Shown piece by piece: positions 1 to 8,535 of a stretch of DNA of 64,000 nucleotides (positions within the stretch are counted from its first letter, which is position 1; the number at the start of each line of letters is the position of its first letter). Under the pieces are notes generated by a model that searched no databases, had not been told where the DNA came from, and worked only from the letters and a program-made list of their open reading frames with translations. This DNA is from Nonomuraea soli (lineage in GTDB: Bacteria > Actinomycetota > Actinomycetes > Streptosporangiales > Streptosporangiaceae). Both the position numbers and the translations under genes were made by a program. The stretch lies in the NCBI RefSeq assembly GCF_013761175.1, contig NZ_JACDUR010000001.1:1364001-1428000 (forward strand), read 5' to 3'.

Positions 1-8
1 TGGTTGTT

Positions 9-15
9 CCTCCTT
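9..15 (-). promoter_or_regulatory. Shine-Dalgarno of a gene beginning beyond the left edge
   Basis: Read on the minus strand, AAGGAGG follows the stop codon of the acetyl-CoA synthetase fusion by a few bases. It probably serves a further gene of the same operon whose start codon lies just outside the window. Confidence 0.45.
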
Positions 16-18
16 GGT

Positions 19-2574
19 TCAGCGCAGGTGGCGCAGCAGGGGTGAGGGGCGTGCCTCGCAGGGCGCCAGCCGGATCCGTACGTCGACGGCCGCCGCGCCG
101 TGCGGGCTCACGATGATCGGGTTGAGGTCGAGTTCGGCGACCTCGGGCAGGTCGTCGAGCAACCTGCTGACGCGCATGACCTGGTCGGCCAGGGCCTCGA
201 CGTCGGCGGGCGCGCTGCCGCGGTAGCCGTACAGCAACGGGGCGCAGCGCAGCTCGCCGATCATCTCGATGGCCTCGGCCCTGGTGAGAGGCGGGACGCG
301 GAAGACTCGGTCGCCGAGGAGGTCGGCGGTGACGCCGCCCATGCCGACCATGACCAGCGGGCCGAAGGCGGGGTAGGAGACGCCGCCGACGATGACCTCG
401 ACGCCGGGCGGGACCTGGTGCTGCACGATCGCGCCGGTCATCCCGGGCACGGAGGCGGCCATCTCCCGGTAGGCCTGCCGTACCTCCTCCTGCGTCCCCA
501 GGCCGAGACGCACCCCGCCGACGTCGCTCTTGTGCACCGGGCCGGTGGCCTTCAGGACGGCCGGCAGCCCGATCAGGCCCGCGGCCTCCGCTGCGGTCTC
601 CGGCCCGTCGACGCCGATGGTCTCGGCGACCATGACGCCGTAGCAGGACAGCAGCCGCGCCGTCAGGGCAGGATCGGCCCAGCAGCCGTCGGGATGAGTC
701 TTCAGCGCCTCGCGTACGAGGTCACGAGCGGCGTGGTTCGGTTCCGGCAGGCTCGCCGCCGTGACGCGCCCGCGGGACTCGGCGTAGTCCGCGGCGCGGG
801 CGAGCGCCGCGACAGCCTGCTCGGGAAAGGCATAGCTGGGCACCCGGCCGTCGATCAGGCCGTCGTGGCCGATGACGCACGCGACGACAGGGACGTCGAC
901 CTGGCACGAGGCGATCACCTGGCGGGTGCGCTCCAGCCCGGAGCCGAAGGGCGGGGTGTAGACGACGAGGACCGCGTCGACCTCGGGGGCGAACGTCTCG
1001 ATGGCCTCACCGATCTGCTCGGCCGGAGCCTCGGCGGTCAGGTCCACGGGATTGCCCAGAGCCGCTCCGGCCGCTGCCTTGAACTTCCGGGAGGTGAGCT
1101 CCGGCACGATCAGGCCGTGCCGTTCGCAGGCGTCGGCCGCCATGGCCTCGGGGCCGCCGGAGTTGCCGATGATGGCGACGCGCCGCCCGCGGGGGAGCGG
1201 CTGGGAGGACAGCAGGCGGGCGGTGTCCAGGAGCTCGGCCACGCTGTCGAGGCGGATGACTCCGGAGGCCCGGACCAGAGCGTCGACGGCCAGGTCCGGT
1301 GTGGCGGCAGCGGCGGTGTGCGAGCGCACCGCGCGGTCTCCCGAGTCCGACCGGCCGCTCTTGACCAGCAGGATCGGCTTCTTGGCCGACACGCGCCCGG
1401 CGATGCGCAGGAACTTGCGCGGGTTGCCGAAGGACTCCAGGTAGAGCGCGATGACGTCGGTGTCCGGGTCGTCCTCCCAGTACTCCAGCAGGTCGTTGCC
1501 GCTGACGTCGGCCTTGTTGCCGACCGAGACGAAGGTGGAGACCGGCAGCCGGTCCAGGATGGCGGCGCCGACCGCGCCGGACTGCGACATGAGCGCCACC
1601 CTGCCGGGCGCCGGCTCGAGGGGCAGGAAGGTGGCGTTGAGGCCGATGGCGGTGTTCAGGATGCCCAGGCAGTTGGGGCCGATCAGGCGCATGCCGGCGG
1701 TCCGGCAGATCTTCAGCAGCTCGGCCTCGCCGCCGTTGCCCGCCTCGGCGAAGCCGGCCGACAGCACGACCAGGCCGGCGACCTGCGCCTCGGCGCAGTC
1801 CCTCGCCACGTCGAGCACGTGCCTGGCGGGGACGGCGATGACCGCCAGGTCCACCGGTCCCGGCACGGATCGCAGGTCCGGGTAGCAGGTGTCGGAGCGG
1901 GGGTTGATCGGGTGGATCGGCCCCGCGAAGCCGCCGTCGCGCAGGTTGCGGACCACCCGGTGACCGACGCTCGACGGGTCACGGCCCGCGCCGATCACCG
2001 CGACCGAGCTCGGGTGCAGCACCCGCGCCAGCGACGCGCGCTCGGCCTCGTGGTCGCGCTGCTCGATCCTGTCCCGCAACCCGGTGGTCGGCTTGGCCTC
2101 GATGCGGACGTTGACCAATCCTTGGTCGAAGCGCTGCACGACCTCGGCGCCCAGATCGCGCAGGACCCGGATCATGGGCCGGTTCTCCGGCAGCACCTCG
2201 GCCACCAGCAGGCGCACGCCGTGCTCGGCGGCGTCCAGGGCGACGTGCTCCAGCAGGAGCGTGCCCAGACCGTGGCCCTGGGCGGAGTCGTCGATGAGGA
2301 TCGCCAGATCGGCTCGCTCGTGGCCGCTCGGGATGTACTCGGCGACCGCCACGAGGCGGCCTTTCATCAGGGCGACGGTGGCGTGCCCCTGGTAGCCGTC
2401 TCCGGTGATGCGGTCCATGTAGAGGTGCGCCGTGGAGCGGCCGCCGGTGAAGAACCGCAGGAAGGCGGAGCGTTCCGAGGTGCGTTCGACGAGGTCGTGC
2501 AGGCTCGGGCGGTCTTCGGGGCGCAGCGGCCGCACCTGGGCGATGCCGCCGTCCCTGAGCAGTACGTCATACAT
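19..2574 (-). CDS. GNAT acetyltransferase / ADP-forming acetyl-CoA synthetase fusion
   Basis: The protein has 851 aa. An N-terminal GNAT domain (about residues 1-165) precedes the acyl-CoA synthetase (NDP-forming) core: a CoA-binding Rossmann domain with a GAGRDPSSVG loop, succinyl-CoA-ligase-like domains containing a phosphohistidine-type SHTAA motif, and a C-terminal ATP-grasp domain (HKSDVGGV, LDLNPIIV). The family interconverts acetyl-CoA + ADP + Pi with acetate + ATP, or acts as a lysine acetyltransferase (PatZ-like). GNAT is N-terminal here but C-terminal in E. coli PatZ. The start at 2574 is chosen because CCGGAGGG lies just upstream; an in-frame ATG at 2595 has no such site. It overlaps the preceding nitroreductase gene by 8 bp, so both belong to one box-controlled operon. 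With pyruvate formate-lyase in the island it could conserve ATP from acetyl-CoA. Family assignment is firm; direction of use is inferred. Confidence 0.9.
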   Translation of the reverse strand: MYDVLLRDGGIAQVRPLRPEDRPSLHDLVERTSERSAFLRFFTGGRSTAHLYMDRITGDGYQGHATVALMKGRLVAVAEYIPSGHERADLAILIDDSAQGHGLGTLLLEHVALDAAEHGVRLLVAEVLPENRPMIRVLRDLGAEVVQRFDQGLVNVRIEAKPTTGLRDRIEQRDHEAERASLARVLHPSSVAVIGAGRDPSSVGHRVVRNLRDGGFAGPIHPINPRSDTCYPDLRSVPGPVDLAVIAVPARHVLDVARDCAEAQVAGLVVLSAGFAEAGNGGEAELLKICRTAGMRLIGPNCLGILNTAIGLNATFLPLEPAPGRVALMSQSGAVGAAILDRLPVSTFVSVGNKADVSGNDLLEYWEDDPDTDVIALYLESFGNPRKFLRIAGRVSAKKPILLVKSGRSDSGDRAVRSHTAAAATPDLAVDALVRASGVIRLDSVAELLDTARLLSSQPLPRGRRVAIIGNSGGPEAMAADACERHGLIVPELTSRKFKAAAGAALGNPVDLTAEAPAEQIGEAIETFAPEVDAVLVVYTPPFGSGLERTRQVIASCQVDVPVVACVIGHDGLIDGRVPSYAFPEQAVAALARAADYAESRGRVTAASLPEPNHAARDLVREALKTHPDGCWADPALTARLLSCYGVMVAETIGVDGPETAAEAAGLIGLPAVLKATGPVHKSDVGGVRLGLGTQEEVRQAYREMAASVPGMTGAIVQHQVPPGVEVIVGGVSYPAFGPLVMVGMGGVTADLLGDRVFRVPPLTRAEAIEMIGELRCAPLLYGYRGSAPADVEALADQVMRVSRLLDDLPEVAELDLNPIIVSPHGAAAVDVRIRLAPCEARPSPLLRHLR

Positions 2575-3457
2575 CGAGTGCCCTCCGGGGTGCACGAGGT
2601 ACGGCGGGGCCGTAACCGAGTCGCATGATCATCTGTGGGTGGCCGCCACGGTGCGGCGGGTCGTTGCGCCGGCGCATGTCGCGCAGGTCGAGCGGCTGGT
2701 TGAGGAAGGAGGCCGAGATGCCGTGGACGGTGGCGGTCAGCAACACCCGCTGGAGCGCCTGCCCGGCCCGCAACCAGTCCAGAGGGCCGTCACCGGGAGT
2801 GGCCAGGACGGCAAGCTGGGGCTCGGTCTCGAATCGGGCGTCGCCGGTGCGGTGGCCGAAATCGCGGATGGGGTCGGGGCTTCCGGTGGCCTGCGGCCCG
2901 TGCACGTAGGAGGGCATGGCGGCGGTTGCCAGCTCGGCCTGGTAGGCCGCGTCGAGGGCGAGCTCGTCCTCGGCGAGCGCGGCGAAGTCCAGCGTCTCCT
3001 GACTGGGGCGCAGCAGCGAGGCTCCTTCGGCTGCCGCGGCGGCGCGTAGTTCGGCGAGCACATGGGGCGGGATACGCCGGGCGGTGAAGGGCTGCCTGTT
3101 CGTGCGCCGTACCGGAATGGCCTGGTAGAGGCCGAGGGTGGCCTCGGTGGGCGGGCCCGACTCGGCCACGCGGACGGCGGCCAGCACCTCGGGCTCCTCG
3201 TCGGGGGAGGGCAGCAGCCACACGAGCGGCTTGTGCCGCGCGAGCCGTACGGACAGGCGGACGTTGAACAACGCGGCCCCGCAGCTGACGTGCAGCGAGC
3301 GGCCGCGCGGGTCGCTGATCCGAAGCCAGCGGTCCCAGTCGGCGTGGAGCTCGGCGAACTCGCCACGCGGCGTCGTCAGCCGCCAGGGCTGCGTGTTGTG
3401 AACCGACGGCGCCTGGGCCGCAGCGAGGCCGAGACGGCGTGCGAGCGATGTGACCAT
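2567..3457 (-). CDS. Acg-like nitroreductase-family protein
   Basis: The protein has 296 aa. Near the N-terminus it carries SVHNTQPW, the signature of the Acg subfamily of nitroreductase-fold proteins (M. tuberculosis Rv2032, Rv3127 and Rv3131, all DosR-regulated). A second conserved block near the C-terminus is GGHPQMIMRLGYG. The enzymatic role is unknown; Acg is proposed to sequester or use flavin rather than act as a classical nitroreductase. The ATG at 3457 has a GGGAGGTG ribosome site. It is the first gene of an operon with the GNAT/acetyl-CoA synthetase gene and is divergent from the P-type ATPase gene. A DevR box lies 72 bp upstream. The second Acg-like protein of the window is at 6892-7893. 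Confidence 0.88.
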   Translation of the reverse strand: MVTSLARRLGLAAAQAPSVHNTQPWRLTTPRGEFAELHADWDRWLRISDPRGRSLHVSCGAALFNVRLSVRLARHKPLVWLLPSPDEEPEVLAAVRVAESGPPTEATLGLYQAIPVRRTNRQPFTARRIPPHVLAELRAAAAAEGASLLRPSQETLDFAALAEDELALDAAYQAELATAAMPSYVHGPQATGSPDPIRDFGHRTGDARFETEPQLAVLATPGDGPLDWLRAGQALQRVLLTATVHGISASFLNQPLDLRDMRRRNDPPHRGGHPQMIMRLGYGPAVPRAPRRALDV

Positions 3458-3528
3458 GACGCACCTCCCTGCTCTCGACCCTCGCGGAGGGAGGGGAAGG
3501 CAGGCAGAGCCGTAGGGCCCGCGCGGGC

Positions 3529-3542
3529 GGGCCGAAGGTCCC
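3529..3542 (-). promoter_or_regulatory. DevR/DosR box for the Acg-like operon
   Basis: GGGCCGAAGGTCCC, a near-perfect palindromic box between the divergent nitroreductase and ATPase genes. No convincing -10 hexamer is seen at the standard 23-24 bp spacing on this side; a TGCCTT sits 26 bp away. The leader to the ATG at 3457 would be longer than at the other promoters. Confidence 0.75.
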
Positions 3543-3578
3543 GGAGCGACTACTCGGAGCAGGTAGGCGCCGGTTGTC

Positions 3579-3621
3579 GGGGCCAAAGCCCCTACCCGTC
3601 GTCCCAAGCCGTGACGAACGT
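3579..3621 (+). promoter_or_regulatory. DevR box and -10 for the P2-type ATPase operon
   Basis: The box GGGGCCAAAGCCCC (3579-3592) is followed after 23 bp by GAACGT (3616-3621). Seven nt further is the ATG at 3629. There is no Shine-Dalgarno, so the transcript is probably leaderless. Confidence 0.8.
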
Positions 3622-3628
3622 GGCGGGC

Positions 3629-6046
3629 ATGACGCGACTCTCGACGGCCATGCCCGGCCTCACCTCCGCCGAAGCCGCCGCCCGGCTGGCGGCGGACGGA
3701 CCCAACACGCTGCCCGCGACCCGGCGTCCCAGTGCCGTGCTCCTGCTGCTGCGCCAGCTGGTGCACTTCTTCGCTCTGCTGCTGTGGGCCGCGGCGGGCC
3801 TTGCCTACGTGGCAGGCATGCCGCAGCTCGCCGTGGCCATCGTGATCGTTGTCCTGCTCAACGGAGGCTTCGCCTTCGCCCAGGAATACCGCGCCGATCG
3901 TGCCGCACAACGCCTGTCGGACCTGATCCCCGCCAAGGCGGTCGTCCGCAGGGACGGCAGGCGCGTCCAGATGGACGCGGCGGCGCTGGTCGTGGGCGAC
4001 GTGGTGCTGCTGGAGGCCGGTGACCGGATCTCGGCGGACCTGGAGCTCGTCGAGGTGCGCGGTCTGGCGGTCAACGAGTCGATGCTCACGGGGGAGAGCG
4101 TGCCGGTCCGTCCGGCGCCGGGCGGACCGGTTTTCGCGGGCACCTTCGTGGTGGAGGGCGAGGCTGAAGCGTCCGCGGTGGCGACAGGGGCACGAACCCG
4201 GCTGGCCGCCATCGCGGCGCTGACCCGTCAGGCCTCCCGCCCGCCGAGCCCGCTGGCGATCCAGCTCGCCAAGGTGGTCAGATTCGTGGCCGCGATCGCC
4301 CTCGGGGTCGGCGCCGGCTTCTTCGGCCTGGCCATGTTGATGGGCATGGAGCCGGCGAACGGCTTCCTGTTCGCCCTCGGTGTCACGGTCGCCCTCGTAC
4401 CCGAGGGGTTGCTGCCCACGGTGACCCTCTCGCTGGCCCGCGCGGCCCAGAAGATGGCGGCACGCAAGGCGCTCGTCCGGCACCTGGAGGCGGTGGAGAC
4501 GCTCGGGTCGGCCACCTTCATCTGCACCGACAAGACCGGGACGCTCACGCTCAACCGGATGACCGTCGCCGAGATCTGGGGGATGCCCGAGGAGGTGCTG
4601 CGCTCGGCTGTGCTCAGTTCCACCGGACGCCTGAGCGACGGCAAGCCGGTGGGTGACCCCATGGAGGTCGCGCTGCACGTCGAAGCGCTCCGCCTAGGCG
4701 TTGACGTCGAGGCGGAGATCTCCGGGCGTCGGCCGTTCGACGCCGTGCGGCGCCGTACCTCGGTCGTCGCGGGCGGGTCGCTGCACGTCAAGGGCGCACC
4801 GGACGCCGTTATGCCGCTTTGCGCCGCCGTACCCCCGCAGGCCGAGCGGATCCTGGCCGAGATGGGCGCGCGGGGCCTGCGCGTGCTGGCGGTGGCCAGG
4901 GGTGAGGGCGAGCAGGAGCGGGACCTCGCGCTACTTGGCCTGGTCGGACTGGAGGACCCGCCGCGCGAGGACGTCGCGGAGGCGATCTGGAAGTGCCGGA
5001 TCGCGGGCATCAAGCTGGCGATGGTGACGGGAGACCATCCCAGTACGGCACGCGCCATCGCTCGCGCCGTCGGCCTGGACGGCCCGGTGGTCACCGAGCT
5101 GCCCTCCGATGACGCGAAACTGGGCGAGCTGGTCGACCGGGACGGCGTGGTGATCGCCAGAGTCACCCCGGAAGACAAGCTGCGCATCGCGCGTGCCCTG
5201 CGGTTGCGCGGCCACGTGGTGGCCATGACCGGCGACGGCGTGAACGACGGTCCGGCCCTGCGGGAGGCCGACATCGGCATCGCCATGGGCGACTCCGGCA
5301 CCGACGTGGCCAGGGAGGCCGCCGACCTGGTGCTTCTCGACGACCACTTCGCCACCATCGTCTCGGCGATCGAGCTGGGCCGCGCCACCTACGCCAACAT
5401 CCGCCGCTTCCTCACCTACCACCTGACCGACAACGTCGCCGAGCTGACGCCGTTCGTGGTGTGGGCGCTGTCCGGCGGGCAGATCCCGCTCGCCATCACC
5501 GTGCTGCAGGTACTCGCCCTGGACATCGGCACCGACCTGCTGCCCGCCCTCGCGCTCGGCGCCGAGCCCGCCAACCCGCGCACCATGAACGGCCCGGCGC
5601 GGGGCGGAAACCTCATCGACCGGCGGCTGCTGAGGAGGGTCTTCGGCGTGCTGGGCCCGGCCCAGGCGCTGGCCGAGATGGCGGCGTTCACGAGCGTGCT
5701 CTGGCTGGGCGGCTGGGTCTTGGGCGCCGAGCCCGGCGCGGCCCTGCTCGCCTCCGCGTCCGGGACGGCCTTCGCGGCCGTCGTGCTGGGCCAGTTCGCC
5801 AATGCCTTCGCCTGCCGCAGCGAGTCACGATGGGTCGGACGGGTGCGGTGGGGCGGCAACCCCCTGCTCCTGGGTGCTCTGGCCTTCGAGGTGGCGATGC
5901 TGGTGCTCTTCCTCGTCCTGCCTCTCGGCGGCACCTTCCCGTCACCTGCCGGGTGGGCGCTGGCCGCTCTGGCCGTCCCGGCGGTGCTCACGGCCGACAC
6001 CCTGCACAAGGCCTGGAGGACCAAGGTCCTGAAGCGGGGGGCCTAG
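3629..6046 (+). CDS. P2-type cation-transporting ATPase (CtpF-like)
   Basis: An 805-aa integral membrane P-type ATPase. It has the actuator TGES motif, the phosphorylation motif DKTGTLTLN, a PEGL motif in transmembrane helix 4, and the hinge TGDGVNDGPAL. An N-terminal cation-ATPase domain (LTSAEAAARLAADGPN) and a C-terminal helical domain place it in the P2 group (Ca2+/Na+ pumps) rather than the heavy-metal P1B group. M. tuberculosis CtpF, a DosR-regulon member, is a P2 relative of about 900 aa; this one is shorter, mainly in the nucleotide-binding domain. The start at 3629 is preferred over GTG at 3611 because it sits 36 nt after the box edge, as in other genes here. A USP gene follows 72 bp downstream. 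Substrate unknown. Confidence 0.9.
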   Translation: MTRLSTAMPGLTSAEAAARLAADGPNTLPATRRPSAVLLLLRQLVHFFALLLWAAAGLAYVAGMPQLAVAIVIVVLLNGGFAFAQEYRADRAAQRLSDLIPAKAVVRRDGRRVQMDAAALVVGDVVLLEAGDRISADLELVEVRGLAVNESMLTGESVPVRPAPGGPVFAGTFVVEGEAEASAVATGARTRLAAIAALTRQASRPPSPLAIQLAKVVRFVAAIALGVGAGFFGLAMLMGMEPANGFLFALGVTVALVPEGLLPTVTLSLARAAQKMAARKALVRHLEAVETLGSATFICTDKTGTLTLNRMTVAEIWGMPEEVLRSAVLSSTGRLSDGKPVGDPMEVALHVEALRLGVDVEAEISGRRPFDAVRRRTSVVAGGSLHVKGAPDAVMPLCAAVPPQAERILAEMGARGLRVLAVARGEGEQERDLALLGLVGLEDPPREDVAEAIWKCRIAGIKLAMVTGDHPSTARAIARAVGLDGPVVTELPSDDAKLGELVDRDGVVIARVTPEDKLRIARALRLRGHVVAMTGDGVNDGPALREADIGIAMGDSGTDVAREAADLVLLDDHFATIVSAIELGRATYANIRRFLTYHLTDNVAELTPFVVWALSGGQIPLAITVLQVLALDIGTDLLPALALGAEPANPRTMNGPARGGNLIDRRLLRRVFGVLGPAQALAEMAAFTSVLWLGGWVLGAEPGAALLASASGTAFAAVVLGQFANAFACRSESRWVGRVRWGGNPLLLGALAFEVAMLVLFLVLPLGGTFPSPAGWALAALAVPAVLTADTLHKAWRTKVLKRGA

Positions 6047-6118
6047 CGCCTCTATGGACGGCGGTGGCATCAGCGCAGGCTGGAGTGCGCGTCAGCCATC
6101 GGACAGGAGCGAACTGAC

Positions 6119-6826
6119 ATGGACATCGTGGTCGGCTATGACGGCTCCGACTTCTCGATGCAGGCCCTGGACTGGGCGATGGACGAGGCCGAGCTGCGCC
6201 GGGCCGAGCTGACCGTGTGCCACGCCTGGCGCTGGCCGTACGGCGAGGCCGACCGGGACACGGTCCTCCACCTGCGCAAGGCGGCCGAGCACGTGCTGTG
6301 GCACGGCGCCGACTGCGTACGCCACACCAGCTCGCTGACCCGCGTGCAAACCGACCTGTACGAAGGTGACGCGGCCGACAGGCTCGTCGAGCTGTCGGCA
6401 TCGGCGGAACTGGTCGTCGTGGGCTCGCGCGGCCTCACCGGCGCGCCCAGCGCGGCGCTCGGATCGGTGGCCGCCCGGGTGGCGGCCGGCGCCCGCTGCC
6501 CCGTCGTGGTCGTGCGTGGACCGGGGCCGCTCCCCGCAGCCGCCCACCCCGGCCCGGTCGTGGTGGTCGCGCCAGAAGGCGTTCCGGACATCGTGCCCGC
6601 GTTCGCCTTCCGTGAGGCCGCCCTGCGCCGCCTGACCCTGAGAATCGCCGGGGAGTCCGCGCTCGGCCGGTGGCGAGACCAGTACCCGGGGATCGAGCAC
6701 GGGCGGCTCGACGGGACGAGCAGCCTGCTGGTGGTCGGCCGGGCCGGCGCGGGAGACCTCGGCGAACCGGCCCGTCGGCTGCTTGACGAAGCTCGCTGCC
6801 CGGTCGTGGTGGTTCCCGTGGACTGA
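6119..6826 (+). CDS. universal stress protein (tandem UspA domains)
   Basis: A 235-aa protein beginning MDIVVGYDGSDFS, the typical UspA nucleotide-binding strand and loop. The first domain ends with the ATP-binding signature GSRGLTGAPSAALGSVA. The second domain is shorter and degenerate (LLVVGRAGAGDLGEPARRLL), so it may bind nucleotide poorly. An AGGAG site precedes the ATG. No box lies in the 72-bp gap after the ATPase gene, so it is probably cotranscribed with it. USP genes are a hallmark of the DosR regulon; the molecular role here is unknown. Confidence 0.9.
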   Translation: MDIVVGYDGSDFSMQALDWAMDEAELRRAELTVCHAWRWPYGEADRDTVLHLRKAAEHVLWHGADCVRHTSSLTRVQTDLYEGDAADRLVELSASAELVVVGSRGLTGAPSAALGSVAARVAAGARCPVVVVRGPGPLPAAAHPGPVVVVAPEGVPDIVPAFAFREAALRRLTLRIAGESALGRWRDQYPGIEHGRLDGTSSLLVVGRAGAGDLGEPARRLLDEARCPVVVVPVD

Positions 6827-6840
6827 AGGCCCCCCGTCAC

Positions 6841-6884
6841 AGGACCTTCGACCCTGCAAGTATCCCGGCTGCGGCTGGTGTCCT
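6841..6884 (+). promoter_or_regulatory. DevR box and -10 for the second Acg-like gene
   Basis: The box AGGACCTTCGACCC (6841-6854) is followed after 24 bp by TGTCCT (6879-6884) and, 7 nt later, the ATG at 6892. A GGAGGG also lies right before the ATG, so SD-led translation is not excluded. Confidence 0.72.
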
Positions 6885-6891
6885 GGAGGGT

Positions 6892-7893
6892 ATGAGAAGC
6901 GACGCCGTGACCAGGTCAGACGCGATCCGCGAGGCGCTGGACGCCGCCCGATGGGCGCCTTCGGTGCACAACACGCAGCCGTGGTCGTTCGTGGTGGCGG
7001 GTGAGGAGATCAGCGTCCGGGCCGACAGCGATCGCCGGCTGCGCGTCAGCGACCCGGCCGGCCGGCAGATGCTGATCAGCGGCGGAGCGTCGCTGTTCAC
7101 CCTGCGCACGATGCTGCGCTGCAAGGGCTATGAGCCGATCGTGCGGGTGCTGCCCGACCCCGACAGGCCCGCCTTGCTGGCGATCGTAAGCCTCGGCGAC
7201 CAGATCACACCCGACGAGTCCACTCTGCGGCTCGGCAACGAGATCCGCGGCCGCCGGACGCATCGCGCGGGCTTCACCCGGCTCCCCATCCCGACGAAGG
7301 TCCTGGACGCGCTGGTCCAGCAGGCCTCCGCGGAGGGCGCGCTGCTGACGCCGGTGGAGCATCCGCGCGCGATCCAGATCCTGTCGGCGCTGACCACGGC
7401 CGCGCAGGCCCTGCAATCCGTGGACCGGCGCTTCACCCTGGAGCTGATCCGATGGGCCGCGCCGCCGGGAAGCCGCCGCGACGACGGCGTCCCCGCCGGG
7501 AGCTATCCAGACGCGCAGCCGGGGACGGAGCCGGCCTTCGCCCAGCGTGACTACGGCGCGGGCCGCGGCTGGGGCGCGCACACCGACCAGCGCTTCTCCA
7601 CCTCACCCGGCATGGTGACGTTGCTGACCACGACCGATGACGGCAGGCAGGCCTGGATCGCCACCGGCCAGGCCCTGCAACGGGTCCTGCTGCACGCCTC
7701 CGGGTACGGCATCAGCGCCGCCTTCCACACCCAGGCTTTGGAGTTCCCCTCCATGCGCGAGCTGGTGCGCACCGAGCTGTGCGGCGGCCGGCACCCGCAG
7801 ATGATCATGAGGCTCGGGATCACCTTCGACGACAGCACCGGTGTCCGGAGACCGCTGTCGGAGGTCCTCGAAGTCCGGGACCAAGGTCTCTAA
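6892..7893 (+). CDS. Acg-like nitroreductase-family protein
   Basis: A 333-aa paralogue of the protein at 2567-3457. It shares SVHNTQPW near the N-terminus, WIATGQALQRVLLHA in the C-terminal half and RHPQMIMRLG near the end. The nitroreductase fold is assigned by family resemblance to the mycobacterial DosR-regulon proteins Rv2032/Rv3131; catalytic activity is not established for the family. The last codons (RDQGL) lie inside the DevR box that drives the following DoxX gene, so the two genes are separately promoted although 51 bp apart. Confidence 0.9.
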   Translation: MRSDAVTRSDAIREALDAARWAPSVHNTQPWSFVVAGEEISVRADSDRRLRVSDPAGRQMLISGGASLFTLRTMLRCKGYEPIVRVLPDPDRPALLAIVSLGDQITPDESTLRLGNEIRGRRTHRAGFTRLPIPTKVLDALVQQASAEGALLTPVEHPRAIQILSALTTAAQALQSVDRRFTLELIRWAAPPGSRRDDGVPAGSYPDAQPGTEPAFAQRDYGAGRGWGAHTDQRFSTSPGMVTLLTTTDDGRQAWIATGQALQRVLLHASGYGISAAFHTQALEFPSMRELVRTELCGGRHPQMIMRLGITFDDSTGVRRPLSEVLEVRDQGL

Positions 7894-7919
7894 CCGTACC
7901 GAGCCGGAAACGGTGAGAT
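7877..7919 (+). promoter_or_regulatory. DevR box and -10 for DoxX copy 1
   Basis: The box GGGACCAAGGTCTC (7877-7890) lies in the last codons of the upstream gene. TGAGAT (7914-7919) follows after 23 bp. The predicted leader of about 20 nt contains AGGAGG. The same box and layout recur ahead of DoxX copy 2 at 39011. Confidence 0.8.
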
Positions 7920-7944
7920 GGAGCCATAGGAACAGGAGGACATC

Positions 7945-8460
7945 ATGACCGCGACCGTCAGCCGGAACGCCGGTGCAACCGTCACCGCGACCCCGGCCAC
8001 CCCCCTCAACTACGTCTGGGCCGCCGCCCGCATCAGCCTCGGCTGGATCTTCCTGTGGGCGTTCCTCGACAAGACCTTCGGCTGGGGTTTCGCCACTCCG
8101 GCCGAGCGCGCCTGGATCAACGGCGGCAGCCCGACGACCGGGTTCCTGAAGGGCACCGGCGAGAACGCCCTGGGCGGCTTCTTCTCGGGTCTGGCCGGGC
8201 AGGTCTGGGTGGACTGGCTGTTCATGGCCGGTCTGCTCGGTATCGGTGCGGCGCTGATCCTGGGCATCGGCACCCGGGTGGCGGCCGCGACCGGTGGCCT
8301 GCTGCTCGTGCTCATGTGGGCGGCCGAGCTGCCGCTGGCCAACAACCCGTTCATGGACGACCACATCGTCTACGCCATCGTCCTGGTCGGCCTGGCTCTG
8401 GCCAACGCCGGCGAGACGCTCGGGCTGGGCAAGTACGTGCGCCAGCCGTACCTCAAGTGA
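7945..8460 (+). CDS. DoxX-family membrane protein, copy 1
   Basis: A 171-aa protein with about four hydrophobic segments (residues 24-45, 90-112, 113-130, 137-155). The DoxX family includes subunits of quinol oxidases, thiosulfate:quinone oxidoreductases and SodA-associated membrane complexes; no specific partner is visible. Residues 23-171 match copy 2 (39077-39595) except for two substitutions, and the DNA differs at only five positions in 450 bp, while the first 22-24 residues are unrelated. AGGAGGACATC precedes the ATG. A strong hairpin terminator follows the stop codon. Confidence 0.85.
   Translation: MTATVSRNAGATVTATPATPLNYVWAAARISLGWIFLWAFLDKTFGWGFATPAERAWINGGSPTTGFLKGTGENALGGFFSGLAGQVWVDWLFMAGLLGIGAALILGIGTRVAAATGGLLLVLMWAAELPLANNPFMDDHIVYAIVLVGLALANAGETLGLGKYVRQPYLK
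8011..8460 (+). repeat. 450-bp near-identical duplication, copy 1
   Basis: Aligns with 39146-39595 with five base differences by eye. It covers nearly all of the DoxX coding sequence and stops at the stop codon. Recent duplication or gene conversion is the simplest reading. Confidence 0.93.
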
Positions 8461-8477
8461 AGTAGATGAGAGCGCGA

Positions 8478-8509
8478 GAAACGCCCATCCCCAGCGGGAT
8501 GGGCGTTTC
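8478..8509 (+). terminator. intrinsic hairpin after DoxX copy 1
   Basis: A perfect 14-bp stem (GAAACGCCCATCCC, loop CAGC, then its complement), followed by GCGTTCTTGG. It separates the DoxX gene from the sensor kinase. There is no strong T tract, as is usual in high-GC actinomycetes. Confidence 0.8.
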
Positions 8510-8535
8510 GCGTTCTTGGTGCGAGACTCGGATCT

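Noticed and set aside
100..2628. 842-codon open frame opposite the GNAT/acetyl-CoA synthetase gene
   Set aside because: High GC leaves the complementary frame open. The translation is Asp/Gly/Gln/His-rich without domains, and the minus-strand gene has clear motifs.
8486..8499. A DevR box for the sensor kinase inside the hairpin region
   Set aside because: The sequence at the required spacing is part of the terminator stem and lacks the GGG/CCC palindrome layout.
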